Assembly (NCBI GenBank): GCA_947259985.1
Contig: CAMYOJ010000001.1
Coordinates: forward strand, 62,001-126,000
Source: an uncultured Woeseiaceae bacterium
GTDB lineage: Bacteria; Pseudomonadota; Gammaproteobacteria; Steroidobacterales; Woeseiaceae
Length of the DNA: 64,000 nucleotides
Direction: 5' to 3'
The position numbers and the translations under genes were made by a program. This document shows positions 37,810 through 46,747 of the stretch, one piece after another (positions within the stretch are counted from its first letter, which is position 1; the number at the start of each line of letters is the position of its first letter). The notes below the pieces were generated by a model that saw only the letters and a program-made list of their open reading frames with translations, did not search any database and was not told the DNA's origin.

Positions 37810-38133
37810 ATGGATACGAATTCGCTAATGGTCTTTTTCTACGGGCTGTTCATGGATGAAGCGTTGCTGGCCTCAAAGGGCGTGCGCCCTCGGAATTCCG
37901 CTATCGGCTACGTTGATGGTTCCGCCCTGCGTATCGGGGAACGTGCGACACTTCTTCCTGTTGAGCATAGTCGCGCGTACGGCGTACTGATGGAGATAAC
38001 GCCCGAAGACGCTGAGGCACTGTATTCTGATGAGAGCGTTGCCGACTATGTCGCCCAGCCCGTCGCGGTGACGCTGTCCGACGGCCAGGCAGTGTCTGCT
38101 GTTTCCTACAACTTGCCGGCGGCGATGCATTGA
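37810..38133 (+). CDS. gamma-glutamylcyclotransferase-like (AIG2/GGCT fold) protein
   Basis: This is a 107-aa protein beginning MDTNSLMVFFYGLFMDEALL. The FFYGLFMDEALLASKG segment matches the N-terminal YGxxM strand and helix of the GGCT/AIG2 fold, and RAYGVLMEITPEDAEAL matches the V-G-x-x-Y/M-x-I strand. The family closes over gamma-glutamyl groups, but a catalytic Glu cannot be assigned with confidence, so activity is uncertain. GAGG lies 4 bases before the ATG. It stands alone, divergent from yoaA. Confidence 0.7.
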   Translation: MDTNSLMVFFYGLFMDEALLASKGVRPRNSAIGYVDGSALRIGERATLLPVEHSRAYGVLMEITPEDAEALYSDESVADYVAQPVAVTLSDGQAVSAVSYNLPAAMH

Positions 38134-38153
38134 CATAACAAGCGGACATAGAA

Positions 38154-38202
38154 TGACCCCGCACGGGGCGGGGTCAATAATTGGTCCCCGGTTCTATTTT
38201 TT
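38154..38202 (+). repeat. hairpin plus GGTCCCCGG motif, possible REP-like remnant
   Basis: TGACCCCGC (38154-38162) pairs perfectly with GCGGGGTCA (38168-38176) over a 5-base loop. It is followed by AATTGGTCCCCGGTTCTATT and a T-run. It lies 20 bp after the GGCT-like gene and could terminate it, although the T-run is displaced from the stem. The GGTCCCCGG-T-rich pattern resembles ends of REP-associated transposase elements and may be related to the palindrome at 24115. The rest of 38134-38412 shows no gene. Confidence 0.45.
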
Positions 38203-38412
38203 GTTGCGCTGAGCCGAGGAAAGAAGCGCCGTCACATGAATATATGCATATCTCGTTCCGAAATCGTAAGGCACTGAAATTAAAGCGGATGATCAAACGA
38301 CGCCATCAAGCCAGACTCGATATTGGAAAATATTCCGACGATGCGATATCGATTCACGAACGTGTGCGATGGGCTGAACGACCTGGAATATCCGCTCATT
38401 TCAAATACCGCA

Positions 38413-38940
38413 ATGTCTGACAAACTCGAGATCCGCGAGAGCGTGCAAGATGATGCTGCTGCGATCGACTCTCTATATCCGGAAGCGTTCCCGGACGAGG
38501 ACTTACTTCCGCTTGTGCGAGACCTGTTACAGGATGCGGCGATCACCATTTCGCTCGTAGGGGCGATGAACTCGCAGATAGCAGGACACGCCATCTTCAC
38601 GAGGTGCGGCGTGGTCGGCAGCAGTGTCAAAGCTGCCTTGCTCGGGCCACTCGCCGTCGCGCCAGCATGGCAAAGACAGGGCATCGGGAGTGCAATCGTG
38701 CGCGCCGGTTTACAGCGGCTGACGGACGAAGACATGGACCTGATATGTGTACTGGGTGATCCTCGGTACTACGGTCGCCTCGGGTTTCTACCGGATGCTC
38801 TTATCGAGCCGCCATTCCCCCTGCCGCCTGAGTGGAGCGGCGCATGGCAGTCACAATACCTGGACAAGACTATGGCGCCCTGTTCCGGAAGACTGACCGT
38901 CCCTCCACAGTGGCTGCAACCCGCCTTGTGGGCTCCTTAA
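38413..38940 (+). CDS. GNAT-family N-acetyltransferase (YhbS-like)
   Basis: This is a 175-aa protein from ATG 38413 beginning MSDKLEIRESVQDDAAAIDS. The acetyl-CoA binding motif is visible as LGPLAVAPAWQRQGIGSAIV (the RxxGxG/A-type loop is Q-R-Q-G-I-G). VLGDPRYYGRLGFLPD is the characteristic YhbS-type block. The frame is open upstream to 38323 with other ATGs, but the GNAT fold begins at the chosen start. No Shine-Dalgarno site is obvious. The acceptor substrate is unknown. Confidence 0.85.
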   Translation: MSDKLEIRESVQDDAAAIDSLYPEAFPDEDLLPLVRDLLQDAAITISLVGAMNSQIAGHAIFTRCGVVGSSVKAALLGPLAVAPAWQRQGIGSAIVRAGLQRLTDEDMDLICVLGDPRYYGRLGFLPDALIEPPFPLPPEWSGAWQSQYLDKTMAPCSGRLTVPPQWLQPALWAP

Positions 38941-39125
38941 TTCGTCCGCTAATGGCTGCTCTTAGCCGGGAGCGATCTAAGGTAAAATGACGGCTACCGA
39001 CCCATTATAGATAGTCAGTCGGCTGCAAAAATAATGTCTCGCCGCCAACATTGCACAGGAGCGACGCTTGTAGCGAGTCGCCAAGTTGATAATCAAACAC
39101 TTTACTACCCCCGCAGGAGATCACC
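38941..39125. other. gene-free interval with weak repeat-like sequence
   Basis: The 185 bp between the GNAT and VOC genes contain imperfect short inverted pieces (GGCTGCTCTTAGCCGGGAGC near 38953) that resemble degenerate interspersed repeats seen in gammaproteobacterial genomes. The last 12 bp hold the AGGAGAT ribosome site for the next gene. I see no RNA gene or coding frame. Confidence 0.4.
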
Positions 39126-39506
39126 ATGATTGGATATGTTGTTCTTGGTACCAATGACCTCGTTCGCGCCGCGTCGTTTTACGACGAACTGCTGGCGGAA
39201 ATGGGCGTCACTCGCATGATGGAATTTGGCGAGCGAGGCTATGCATGGGCCGCAGCAATGGACAAACCCATGCTCTGCATAATGAAGCCCTACGATGGTC
39301 AACCGGCAACGGTCGGTAATGGCGTGATGGCCGGCATCGCGGCCGATTCGCACGAGCAGGTCGATCGGCTCTATAAGAAGGCAATTGAACTCGGCGGTTC
39401 CGACGAAGGCCCTCCTGGCCTGCGCGCCGAAGGTGGTGACGGATTTTACGCGGCCTACTTCCGGGACCTGGATGGCAACAAACTCGACGTGTTCAGCTAT
39501 GGCTGA
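39126..39506 (+). CDS. VOC-family (glyoxalase/bleomycin-resistance fold) protein
   Basis: This is a 126-aa single-domain VOC protein with two beta-alpha-beta modules, starting MIGYVVLGTNDLVRAASFYD and ending YFRDLDGNKLDVFSYG. A strong AGGAG site precedes the ATG by about 7 bases. The first-strand His and last-strand Glu that bind metal in glyoxalase I are not present at the usual places (GYVVLGT and KLDVF), so a metal-dependent glyoxalase role is doubtful. It stands alone and is convergent with the giant gene that follows. Confidence 0.82.
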   Translation: MIGYVVLGTNDLVRAASFYDELLAEMGVTRMMEFGERGYAWAAAMDKPMLCIMKPYDGQPATVGNGVMAGIAADSHEQVDRLYKKAIELGGSDEGPPGLRAEGGDGFYAAYFRDLDGNKLDVFSYG

Positions 39507-39627
39507 GATATTGCGCATTCCGACTTGCCGGGATGCGTACCTTTTGGCGCCACGCGTAAGAATACGTCAGAACTGACCTCTGAAAACCCTCTGATACAGA
39601 GGCTCTGCAGAGCGAAGAAGCCGGCGT

Positions 39628-42600
39628 CTATCGCCGCTGCCCTGCGATATTCTTGAGAAGCCGTTGATCGGCCTTGATAGAGAAACGCAGGAACGGACCT
39701 TCAGCCGTGTAGCGAGCTTGGTCGAAATCGTCGTCCTCGAAGCCCATCACGTTGTATCCCAGCGAGAGCCAAATGTTCTCGGCGACATTGAATCCGAGAT
39801 CGACGCCAAGACCGTAGTCCAGTACGTCCGATTTCCAGGAATGCAACACGCTCGTGTGCGCGCCGACGTCCCATCGGTCGTTAATGCCATGGCGCACGTC
39901 GATACCAATCAAATCGGTATAGCCAGTGTAGCTGTCGTTATCAAACTCGCTGCGCACGTACTTGAACGCGTATTGCAGCGACAGCGAGGTGGCGGCGCTA
40001 ATGCGACGATTCGCGTTAAAGTTGTTGATCAGGCGCCAACTCCTTTGCTCATCGCCTGTTGCAGTCGCCTCGTCGTAGACGAGATCGGTTCGATCCAGGA
40101 ACGACCATTTGCGGTCCGCCAGGCGGTAGGCCCAGCCAAAGCGCAGGTTCGCCTGCGTGAGGTCGTTACCCAGAGCGTTCTCGGCCTGGAACATGGTGAG
40201 CCCCGCCGATAGACCGTGCCCGCGATCCGGCTGGCGATACCAGCCCATCAGCAGTGAAACGCGGTCCTCGGTGTCAGAGTCGCGAGTTTCGATACGCCCG
40301 TTCGCGGTCCAGTAGTCCGATGTGTAAGTCGCGCCGGCGTATGCGGCCGTGAAATCTTCGCCGCGGGATCCGGAAGGCAGTTCCCTGTCAGTGTCGAACG
40401 AACGTGCCCCCGAGTCGATTATCGTATCTGTGTGATCGACACCGAAATCAACAATCCAGTTATCGTTGAGCTGGAAGCCCTGTATAAGACCGACATTTGC
40501 GAACAGCCGCGGGCCGAACTCGGTCGTCTCGTTGGTCAGGAAGGAACTGATCTGCGCCCTGCTCCAGGGCGTCGCGCGCACCCCGATCCGGGTCATCGAC
40601 GCGTCGAGGTCCTTACCCTCCGCTTCCTCGTACTCGGCAACGGCATCAATGCCCTCGACCAGACGATAGTCGGCGCCGAAAACATAGCGCGTCGGGTAGT
40701 CGAGGTTTTCGGCCTCGCCGCTGAATTCCGTCATGGCGCTGAGCCGTAGTTTGAGCTGGTCGTCGAAGACAGTCTGTGTGACACCAATCTCGGCCAGGTC
40801 ACTCGTGCGCGTTTCGCCGTCGTCAAATTCGTCTTCGGCATGAGACAAGCCGAGGCGCGCCGTGAAGTCATCGCGGTCATAACGTACCTGGGCACGCGCC
40901 AGGTTACGTATCGCGTCTGTCTGCAGGTTTTGCTGCCAGCCCGCCTCGCCTTCGACGGTGAACTGGTCGCCGATCCTGGCGCGCGCATCGAGGCCTATAC
41001 GTCGAATGCCACGGTCGGCGGCCGACTGGTAACCCAGCCCGAAGCCATCATCGACTTCACGAATGAAGGCGCGCACATCGATGTCTTCGCTGCTGTGTTC
41101 GAGTTCGATACTCTGTGCCGAACCGTCCTGCTCCACGCCACCGACTGTCGCATTGGTATCGACATACTCGGCTTTCAGTAGCGTCTGATCATCGATCTGC
41201 CAACGCAGATCGACACCCGTCAAGTCGGCTTCAGCACCCTGCGTCGCGTCGTCGATACGCGTCACGCCGATCTCTACTGTGTCTTCGGCGAAGCGCACCG
41301 AACCGCGGCCGCCCGCCACAATGTCGTCGGTCTCCGCGGCAATCGATTCATACTCGACAACGATGTATACCGGATTGAAATCGAGGTCGCGGCTGGGTAC
41401 GGGCTTCTTGAAGTACAGCGTGCCGTCCAGCGTATCCAGGTTGTAGTCGAGGAACCTGGCAAGATTCGTCGAACTCAGTACCACGCCGGAGTCGAAACGA
41501 TCGCGCACTTCGATGCGCACGAGATCGCTGTTCGAGATGATGGGCGCATTACTAAGCTGGTACAGTCCCGAGGTACCGTCGCCGCGAATCTCATCGCGGT
41601 TGAACGACTGATCGGTTTCGGCGGCAAACACCGAGTAACCCACGTTTTCGCCTCGATATTCGCTCTTGAAGCCGTTGAATCGACGCTGGTAACGCGCGAG
41701 GTCGGTCACAGACAGGCCCGTGTCGAAATCGCCAAACAGCGCATAGAACTGATTGCGCTCGAGCTTCACGTAGAGTTTGCGCTGGCTGGCTGCATCGTAG
41801 CGCTGCTCACTCGTGTCCGCATACAGCGAATAGTAGGCATTGGGGTCCACGACAGTTTCGAAGCGATCACGATCGCGATCACGATCGGAATCGTAAGCCA
41901 GCGTCAACAGGTACTCGCCCTTGATCGAACCCTTCGCAAAGAACGCGACCCGTCCGTCGTCGTAATAGCCGTCTTCGTTGCCGGCCGCTTCGGCAGCGCT
42001 GACATTATCCGACAAGGTGTTGTAGCCGGCTGTACCCTCGGCGAATCCAACCAGGATCCAGTCGCGCTGCGCAGGGCTCAACCAGGCGCGCACTTCCTGT
42101 TCCCGATAGTTCGCGAACGGCAGGACTACGGTGACTTCACCGGTAAGTGTCGTCGGGGCAAGCTCGATGTAAGCAATGCCGTCAGCATCGATTCGGTAAG
42201 ACGCACTGCGATCACCGGTCTCGACGAGCGGGTTCTTGCGGTCATGCTCCTCATCCCAGGCCGAACGGTACGGAGCGTTTACCCTGTAGTCGCCTACGAC
42301 GCCAGTCCTCGAGGGCTCGCCGGACCGGTCGTAAAGCCTCAGCGCAAGTACAGGGTAGGTCTTGCCGTCGGCCACAAGCTCCGAGAGTTCTTCCACGATC
42401 TCTGCACGAATCGGGGTGCCCGTGAAGTGAATCGTGCGGCGTATGCCCTTGGCCTTGCTGCCGTCGGCATTTCTGATCACGGCACGAAGTTCGTTGGCGC
42501 CGTCGACGAGGTCGACACCGACCCAGCGCGAAATAGAAATTGTCTCGGTCGCGTTGGTCACCGATCCATCGAAGTTGAGGTTGCTGACAGGCAGGCCATT

Positions 42601-45597
42601 CAAAGTCAGCTCGACTGTCTGGTCGGGTTTGTGCTGGACCGAGACTTTCGACGATGCGATGGCGGGCGCGTAACCTTTCTCGGGCAACAGCATTGCGTAA
42701 CCTGGCTGCAATGCGTCCATTGGCGGTTCTTTCTGTGACGACGGCAATCCCGCATCGCTGGCTTCGCTGTAATACCTCCTGCGCGTCTGCTCCGAACCCG
42801 GGATCGCACCAACCGTCGGTGTTTCCTTGGTGCCGCTCGACTCCTGGGTCACCTCCAGGAACGACGGTTTCTTGGGCCTTAGTCCGCTGATAACCAGTTC
42901 GACGCGTCGATTTTTCTGGCGCCCTGCTGCCGTCGAATTGTTCGCGACGGGGTCGTCAGGACCGCGGCCTTCGACCTGAATGTCTTCGACCGCGACGTCC
43001 AGCGCGTCAGCGATATAGAAAGCCGCCGACATGGCGCGAGCGCGTGACAGGACGTAGTTATCGGCGAACAGGTGTCGATTCGTCGGCTTGATGCGCTGAC
43101 TGTCGCTGTGGCCAATTGCCGAAAGCCGGATATTGCGAACACCGTCCCAGTCGCGAATCAGAGTATCGAGTTGCAGCTTGTCCTGCACTGACAATTCATC
43201 GGAAAGAATCGCGAACTTGAGATCCAGTACGTAGCCGGCGTTTTCAACGACAGCCGGCTCGCGAATCATGCGCGTCTCAACGACTGGCGTTTTCTGCTGC
43301 GCCGCCATCGGCGTGTCGAACTTTGCAAGCGCCTTGGTAACGAGTTCGCCGTCGACGTCGTCATCGATCGTTGCGATAAAGCTGACCGTGCTCTTCCAGT
43401 TACCGAACTGACCATCGAGCGCCATGGACACGGACGGACCCATCAGGTGCGGCTCGCCGACCTCATTACCGTTCAACCTGAGCGAACCCGCCTGGTACTG
43501 AACGCCCTTTGGCAGCACGACCATCAGACTGATGTTGTCGATTTCTACATTGCCGATGCCGTTCAGCGTGAGCTCGTAAGCCACCTGTTCCGTGCTGTCG
43601 GTGCCCGCGTTGCGCATCTCGATGTCGATGCGGCCTTCGGGCGGCGCTTTGCGGCGCAAGTAGAAATCGGCACGCTGCAAGCTGCCACGCGACAGCTTGA
43701 CGAACTGCGAATCGGCGCTACCGGCGAACCCGGGCGTATCTTCGCAACCCATGACGTCGAAATACCCAGGAACCGTGAACGTGTCGAGCTGCGCCACATG
43801 CGTTCCGGCCTCGACACCTTCGAAATGAAAACGTCCGCCCGCATCCGTGACCCCGAAACGTCCGTCTTCGAGATAGACGCGGATGTTCGCTACGCCCTGC
43901 TCCTCGCCAAAGCTCTCCTGGCTACAGTCACCCTCGATGACGCGGCCAATGATTGTGCCTGTCGTACGAAGCAGGTCTTCAGTCAGGCGAATCGTCACAG
44001 AGGACTCGTTCGAAACGAGACCGCCTGATGCAAACGCGGTGGCCGTGTTGACGAGTTCGTCGTCACGTTGCCCACTGACAATCTCGACGACGTAGAAGAC
44101 CCTCGTGCTCGCGCCTGCGGCAAGCGCGTCGATCGTGAAATCGAGCGTCCGTAAATCGGGGCTTATGGCCGGGTCAGCCGCATCGCTACCGTCGATCGTC
44201 ACCGAGCCAGGCACGAATCGCACGCCGGAAGGCAACTGGTCCACGAGCGAGATGTCGTTCGCGACCCCTGTTGTCGAGGCATTTTCGAGGAACAGCTCGT
44301 AACGAACGAAATCGCCAGGTGCTGCGACCGTCGTCATCGTCTGTTTCTGCAGGAACAGCGACGACGATACCGGGTCCAGCGGAATATCAATTGCGATCGA
44401 GAGGTCGCTTGTTTTGCTGAAGGCTGCGCCAAACGAAGCCGGGCTCAGCTGGTACGGTGCGCCCGGCAAGTTCTGCAGTTCCGCGATCGTGACTGATGAC
44501 GGCGCCGCGTACGCTGCGGGAGGCGTGACGACGAGTTGGTAGTCACCATTCGGGACGACCGGGAATCGGTATTCACCGGGCCCGAATACATAGCTGGTCC
44601 CTGAACTGTCGGTCACGGTCGACCCGCTGACAATCGCAGACGGGAACAGGCTAACGCCATCGTTGCCGTAGACCGTTGCCGGCAAACCCGTTACTGCGTC
44701 AACGATCTCGATCGTCGAGCCGCTGACCACAGTCCCGGTATTCGACTCGAATACGCGCTGTACCGGGTCGAGCTGAGCGGTCGTTTGCGTGATGTCAGCA
44801 GCATCCACGGGATCAACATAGTTGACGATTACCGATGACTGCGGCGCACCCTGCAGCACACAGTCGCCGGCGTTCGCAACACCTGACGCAATAGGGACGT
44901 AGCCCGTGAAGATGCCTGTGTCCGGACCCGTCTCTGAGAGCTGGATGGTCTCGGTATCGCCGGTCGTATTGCTCGTAACGGTCACGGTCGCGTAGTCGAT
45001 CACCTGGTAATCGACGTTCTGGTCGCTATCGTCGAGACGGATAAACGCCGCTTCGCCGACATTGAACGCCGATGTCGCGCTGACGTCCTGAACCTGGGTC
45101 GGATTGATGGTGCCGCCGCCTATGACGCCCGGGTCGGCCAGGTTCACGAACGCACCGCCCTGGAAGCACGAGGAAGGTCCTACTGTTTCCTGGTAGGTCC
45201 CCGACGCGGCCGGCACGACTCTCGTGAACTCGATGCTTGCGGGGCTGCGAATAACCGCCGTGACAACCGATACTTCGTTACTCAGTTCGATTACAGGCTG
45301 GTTGTTGCGATCCAGGTACTCGAGCGAGGCCTGGTTGGAAATAACGGCTCCCGGCGGGGCGGCTGATGCCGGTCCCGCGACGAGAAATGACGCAAAAAGG
45401 GACAGCAAAAGTAAGCGAATCGGGGTATTGCAGGAACTCCAGACGTGCCTCGGGGGGAGCTTTTGCTCCCCCCGAGATTCGGCTTCAACACCCCCGCACG
45501 GTCTGTCGCCAGGTGGCGCAGCGCCGCGTGCAACGAGACGCAGGCTGCTCAGATGAGCAGCCTGTCGTCGGGTTGGAGTGTGTCGTTCCGTGAACAC
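39628..45597 (-). CDS. giant DUF11 / OmpA-like / outer-membrane beta-barrel protein
   Basis: This is a frame of 1989 codons. A Sec signal peptide lies at about residues 60-79 (IRLLLLSLFASFLVAGPASA), so the true start is probably later than GTG 45597. No ATG or GTG lies close, and TTG 45408 or ATT 45420 are candidates. In order come a G-x-V/I-x-N-x-A strand shared with the two larger upstream secreted proteins, a DUF11 (TIGR01451-like) repeat at about 410-540, and a carboxypeptidase-regulatory-like domain (GRVIEGD to VAQLD, 550-605). A second DUF11-like module (655-765) and an OmpA-like domain with AIGHSDSQ and GRQKNRRVEL (790-908) follow. After Ig-like strands, a long region of beta-strands from about 1240 to the end looks like an outer-membrane barrel. 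Function unknown; likely an envelope-anchored surface or export protein. Confidence 0.85.
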   Translation of the reverse strand: MFTERHTPTRRQAAHLSSLRLVARGAAPPGDRPCGGVEAESRGEQKLPPRHVWSSCNTPIRLLLLSLFASFLVAGPASAAPPGAVISNQASLEYLDRNNQPVIELSNEVSVVTAVIRSPASIEFTRVVPAASGTYQETVGPSSCFQGGAFVNLADPGVIGGGTINPTQVQDVSATSAFNVGEAAFIRLDDSDQNVDYQVIDYATVTVTSNTTGDTETIQLSETGPDTGIFTGYVPIASGVANAGDCVLQGAPQSSVIVNYVDPVDAADITQTTAQLDPVQRVFESNTGTVVSGSTIEIVDAVTGLPATVYGNDGVSLFPSAIVSGSTVTDSSGTSYVFGPGEYRFPVVPNGDYQLVVTPPAAYAAPSSVTIAELQNLPGAPYQLSPASFGAAFSKTSDLSIAIDIPLDPVSSSLFLQKQTMTTVAAPGDFVRYELFLENASTTGVANDISLVDQLPSGVRFVPGSVTIDGSDAADPAISPDLRTLDFTIDALAAGASTRVFYVVEIVSGQRDDELVNTATAFASGGLVSNESSVTIRLTEDLLRTTGTIIGRVIEGDCSQESFGEEQGVANIRVYLEDGRFGVTDAGGRFHFEGVEAGTHVAQLDTFTVPGYFDVMGCEDTPGFAGSADSQFVKLSRGSLQRADFYLRRKAPPEGRIDIEMRNAGTDSTEQVAYELTLNGIGNVEIDNISLMVVLPKGVQYQAGSLRLNGNEVGEPHLMGPSVSMALDGQFGNWKSTVSFIATIDDDVDGELVTKALAKFDTPMAAQQKTPVVETRMIREPAVVENAGYVLDLKFAILSDELSVQDKLQLDTLIRDWDGVRNIRLSAIGHSDSQRIKPTNRHLFADNYVLSRARAMSAAFYIADALDVAVEDIQVEGRGPDDPVANNSTAAGRQKNRRVELVISGLRPKKPSFLEVTQESSGTKETPTVGAIPGSEQTRRRYYSEASDAGLPSSQKEPPMDALQPGYAMLLPEKGYAPAIASSKVSVQHKPDQTVELTLNGLPVSNLNFDGSVTNATETISISRWVGVDLVDGANELRAVIRNADGSKAKGIRRTIHFTGTPIRAEIVEELSELVADGKTYPVLALRLYDRSGEPSRTGVVGDYRVNAPYRSAWDEEHDRKNPLVETGDRSASYRIDADGIAYIELAPTTLTGEVTVVLPFANYREQEVRAWLSPAQRDWILVGFAEGTAGYNTLSDNVSAAEAAGNEDGYYDDGRVAFFAKGSIKGEYLLTLAYDSDRDRDRDRFETVVDPNAYYSLYADTSEQRYDAASQRKLYVKLERNQFYALFGDFDTGLSVTDLARYQRRFNGFKSEYRGENVGYSVFAAETDQSFNRDEIRGDGTSGLYQLSNAPIISNSDLVRIEVRDRFDSGVVLSSTNLARFLDYNLDTLDGTLYFKKPVPSRDLDFNPVYIVVEYESIAAETDDIVAGGRGSVRFAEDTVEIGVTRIDDATQGAEADLTGVDLRWQIDDQTLLKAEYVDTNATVGGVEQDGSAQSIELEHSSEDIDVRAFIREVDDGFGLGYQSAADRGIRRIGLDARARIGDQFTVEGEAGWQQNLQTDAIRNLARAQVRYDRDDFTARLGLSHAEDEFDDGETRTSDLAEIGVTQTVFDDQLKLRLSAMTEFSGEAENLDYPTRYVFGADYRLVEGIDAVAEYEEAEGKDLDASMTRIGVRATPWSRAQISSFLTNETTEFGPRLFANVGLIQGFQLNDNWIVDFGVDHTDTIIDSGARSFDTDRELPSGSRGEDFTAAYAGATYTSDYWTANGRIETRDSDTEDRVSLLMGWYRQPDRGHGLSAGLTMFQAENALGNDLTQANLRFGWAYRLADRKWSFLDRTDLVYDEATATGDEQRSWRLINNFNANRRISAATSLSLQYAFKYVRSEFDNDSYTGYTDLIGIDVRHGINDRWDVGAHTSVLHSWKSDVLDYGLGVDLGFNVAENIWLSLGYNVMGFEDDDFDQARYTAEGPFLRFSIKADQRLLKNIAGQRR
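45449..45476 (-). promoter_or_regulatory. 12-bp perfect hairpin before the giant gene's signal peptide
   Basis: CTCGGGGGGAGC (45449-45460) pairs perfectly with GCTCCCCCCGAG (45465-45476) around a TTTT loop. No U tract follows on the minus strand, so a simple terminator is unlikely. It lies about 30 bp before the sequence encoding the giant protein's signal peptide, and may sit in the true 5' leader of that gene. Confidence 0.7.
45541..45564 (-). promoter_or_regulatory. 11-bp perfect inverted repeat downstream of a DUF11 gene
   Basis: CAGGCTGCTCA (45541-45551) and TGAGCAGCCTG (45554-45564) are perfect inverse copies with 2 bases between. The repeat begins about 55 bp after the stop of the DUF11 gene ending at 45620. 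Together with the stronger hairpin at 45449 it makes a two-hairpin spacer, suggesting 3'-end protection of the upstream message or partial termination. Confidence 0.65.
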
Positions 45598-45619
45598 CGT
45601 GATGCGTACCTTCCAGCCC

Positions 45620-46720
45620 TTACGGCGTCGGGTCAGGATCCGGTATCGTGACCTGATACGTAAGCGTCAACGTCGTGTTGCCAGCTACGGTAATACTGGG
45701 CACCAGATCGGCAGCGCCTACCGTAATGTCCTGACCGACGAGGTCACATCCGTCACCATCACCGTTTATTTCGACGTCGCATGGCAGCGTCGTACCGTCG
45801 TTGTCTACATCGATGTCGTTACCGCTGTAAGCGGCGACATTGAGGTTGAGGACAACGTCTGTATCGATCGCGTCGTCAATAATCACGGCGTCCGCATCGG
45901 TCGCGCTGCTGTTGACGATCGTGATCGTGTACTCGACGATCGCGCCCGGTATCGGCAAGCCGCTACCGAGGTCACCCGCGATTACGTTGTAAGCCTTGGT
46001 TACCGCCAGGTCGGCACTTGCGACCACCCAGCCATCGATGTCGAACTGCACACCGTCACCACCGGCACCGTCTTCCGCAAACACGTTCTCGATACCGAGG
46101 TCGGTGTTCGCGGCTTCAACCAGCGCCGCGCCTTCGCCAACCGTATTCGGCTCCGCGGCCGTAGCGTCGAGCTGCACGCCCGCGACTTCGCCGTTCAGCA
46201 TCGTCAGCGCCGCATCGCCGAACACGCGAATACGTATCGAGTCGTCCGCGGCCAGTTCGTCAACGAATTGCGGCCCGAGACGTACGGGATCCGGGTCGCC
46301 GTTAGCCAACGAGTTCGCACTGACGGCATAGTCGACAGCCCCCATGTTCGCGTCATCGGTCCCGGTTCGAACCGCGCCACCGACCAGCTCTGTCAGCAAC
46401 AGATTGAAATCCAGCGGGGAGTTCGAATCATTGGTCAGCATGAAGTCGAAAAAGGCGTCGTTCTGTCCCGGCGTAACCGGAACGAGCGCGCCGCCCATGG
46501 CGGTCAAGTCGAAGTCGACACGCCGATCAACAACGAAGCTCACGGTAGCGGTCAGGTCTGTCTGATCGACACCGCTCACGTCATAGTCGACACTAACGGT
46601 ATTGTCGACTTGCGTCCCAGCCGCGGTACCGATAGCCATTGCCTGCTGTCCGAACAGCAAAGCGGTGGCCACCGCGGCAAGCCTGAGTGTCAGGCTTATC
46701 TTTCCATCTACAAGTTTCAT
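45620..46720 (-). CDS. secreted DUF11-type protein (366 aa)
   Basis: The start is ATG 46720, with AAGGAG 8 bases upstream. The signal peptide is MKLVDGKISLTLRLAAVATA then LLFGQQAMA. The mature protein starts IGTAAGTQVDNTVSVDYDVS, which is closely similar to the N-terminus of the 337-aa protein two genes upstream (G-T-x-x-G-T-Q-x-x-N-T). A central Asp-rich beta-region and a C-terminal DUF11-like module follow (ADLAVTKAYNVI, then PGAIVEYTITIVNSSATDAD). It ends in a Pro-Asp repeat (IPDPDPTP). There are few Cys and no membrane anchor, so it is probably periplasmic or exported. Function unknown. Confidence 0.82.
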   Translation of the reverse strand: MKLVDGKISLTLRLAAVATALLFGQQAMAIGTAAGTQVDNTVSVDYDVSGVDQTDLTATVSFVVDRRVDFDLTAMGGALVPVTPGQNDAFFDFMLTNDSNSPLDFNLLLTELVGGAVRTGTDDANMGAVDYAVSANSLANGDPDPVRLGPQFVDELAADDSIRIRVFGDAALTMLNGEVAGVQLDATAAEPNTVGEGAALVEAANTDLGIENVFAEDGAGGDGVQFDIDGWVVASADLAVTKAYNVIAGDLGSGLPIPGAIVEYTITIVNSSATDADAVIIDDAIDTDVVLNLNVAAYSGNDIDVDNDGTTLPCDVEINGDGDGCDLVGQDITVGAADLVPSITVAGNTTLTLTYQVTIPDPDPTP

Positions 46721-46747
46721 CACGGTACTCCTTACCATTTACATGAA

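Noticed and set aside
41863-41900. Short CGATCA/CGATCG repeat inside the giant gene
   Set aside because: It encodes an Asp-Arg run in frame (DRDRDRDRF) and is too short to suggest more than local slippage.
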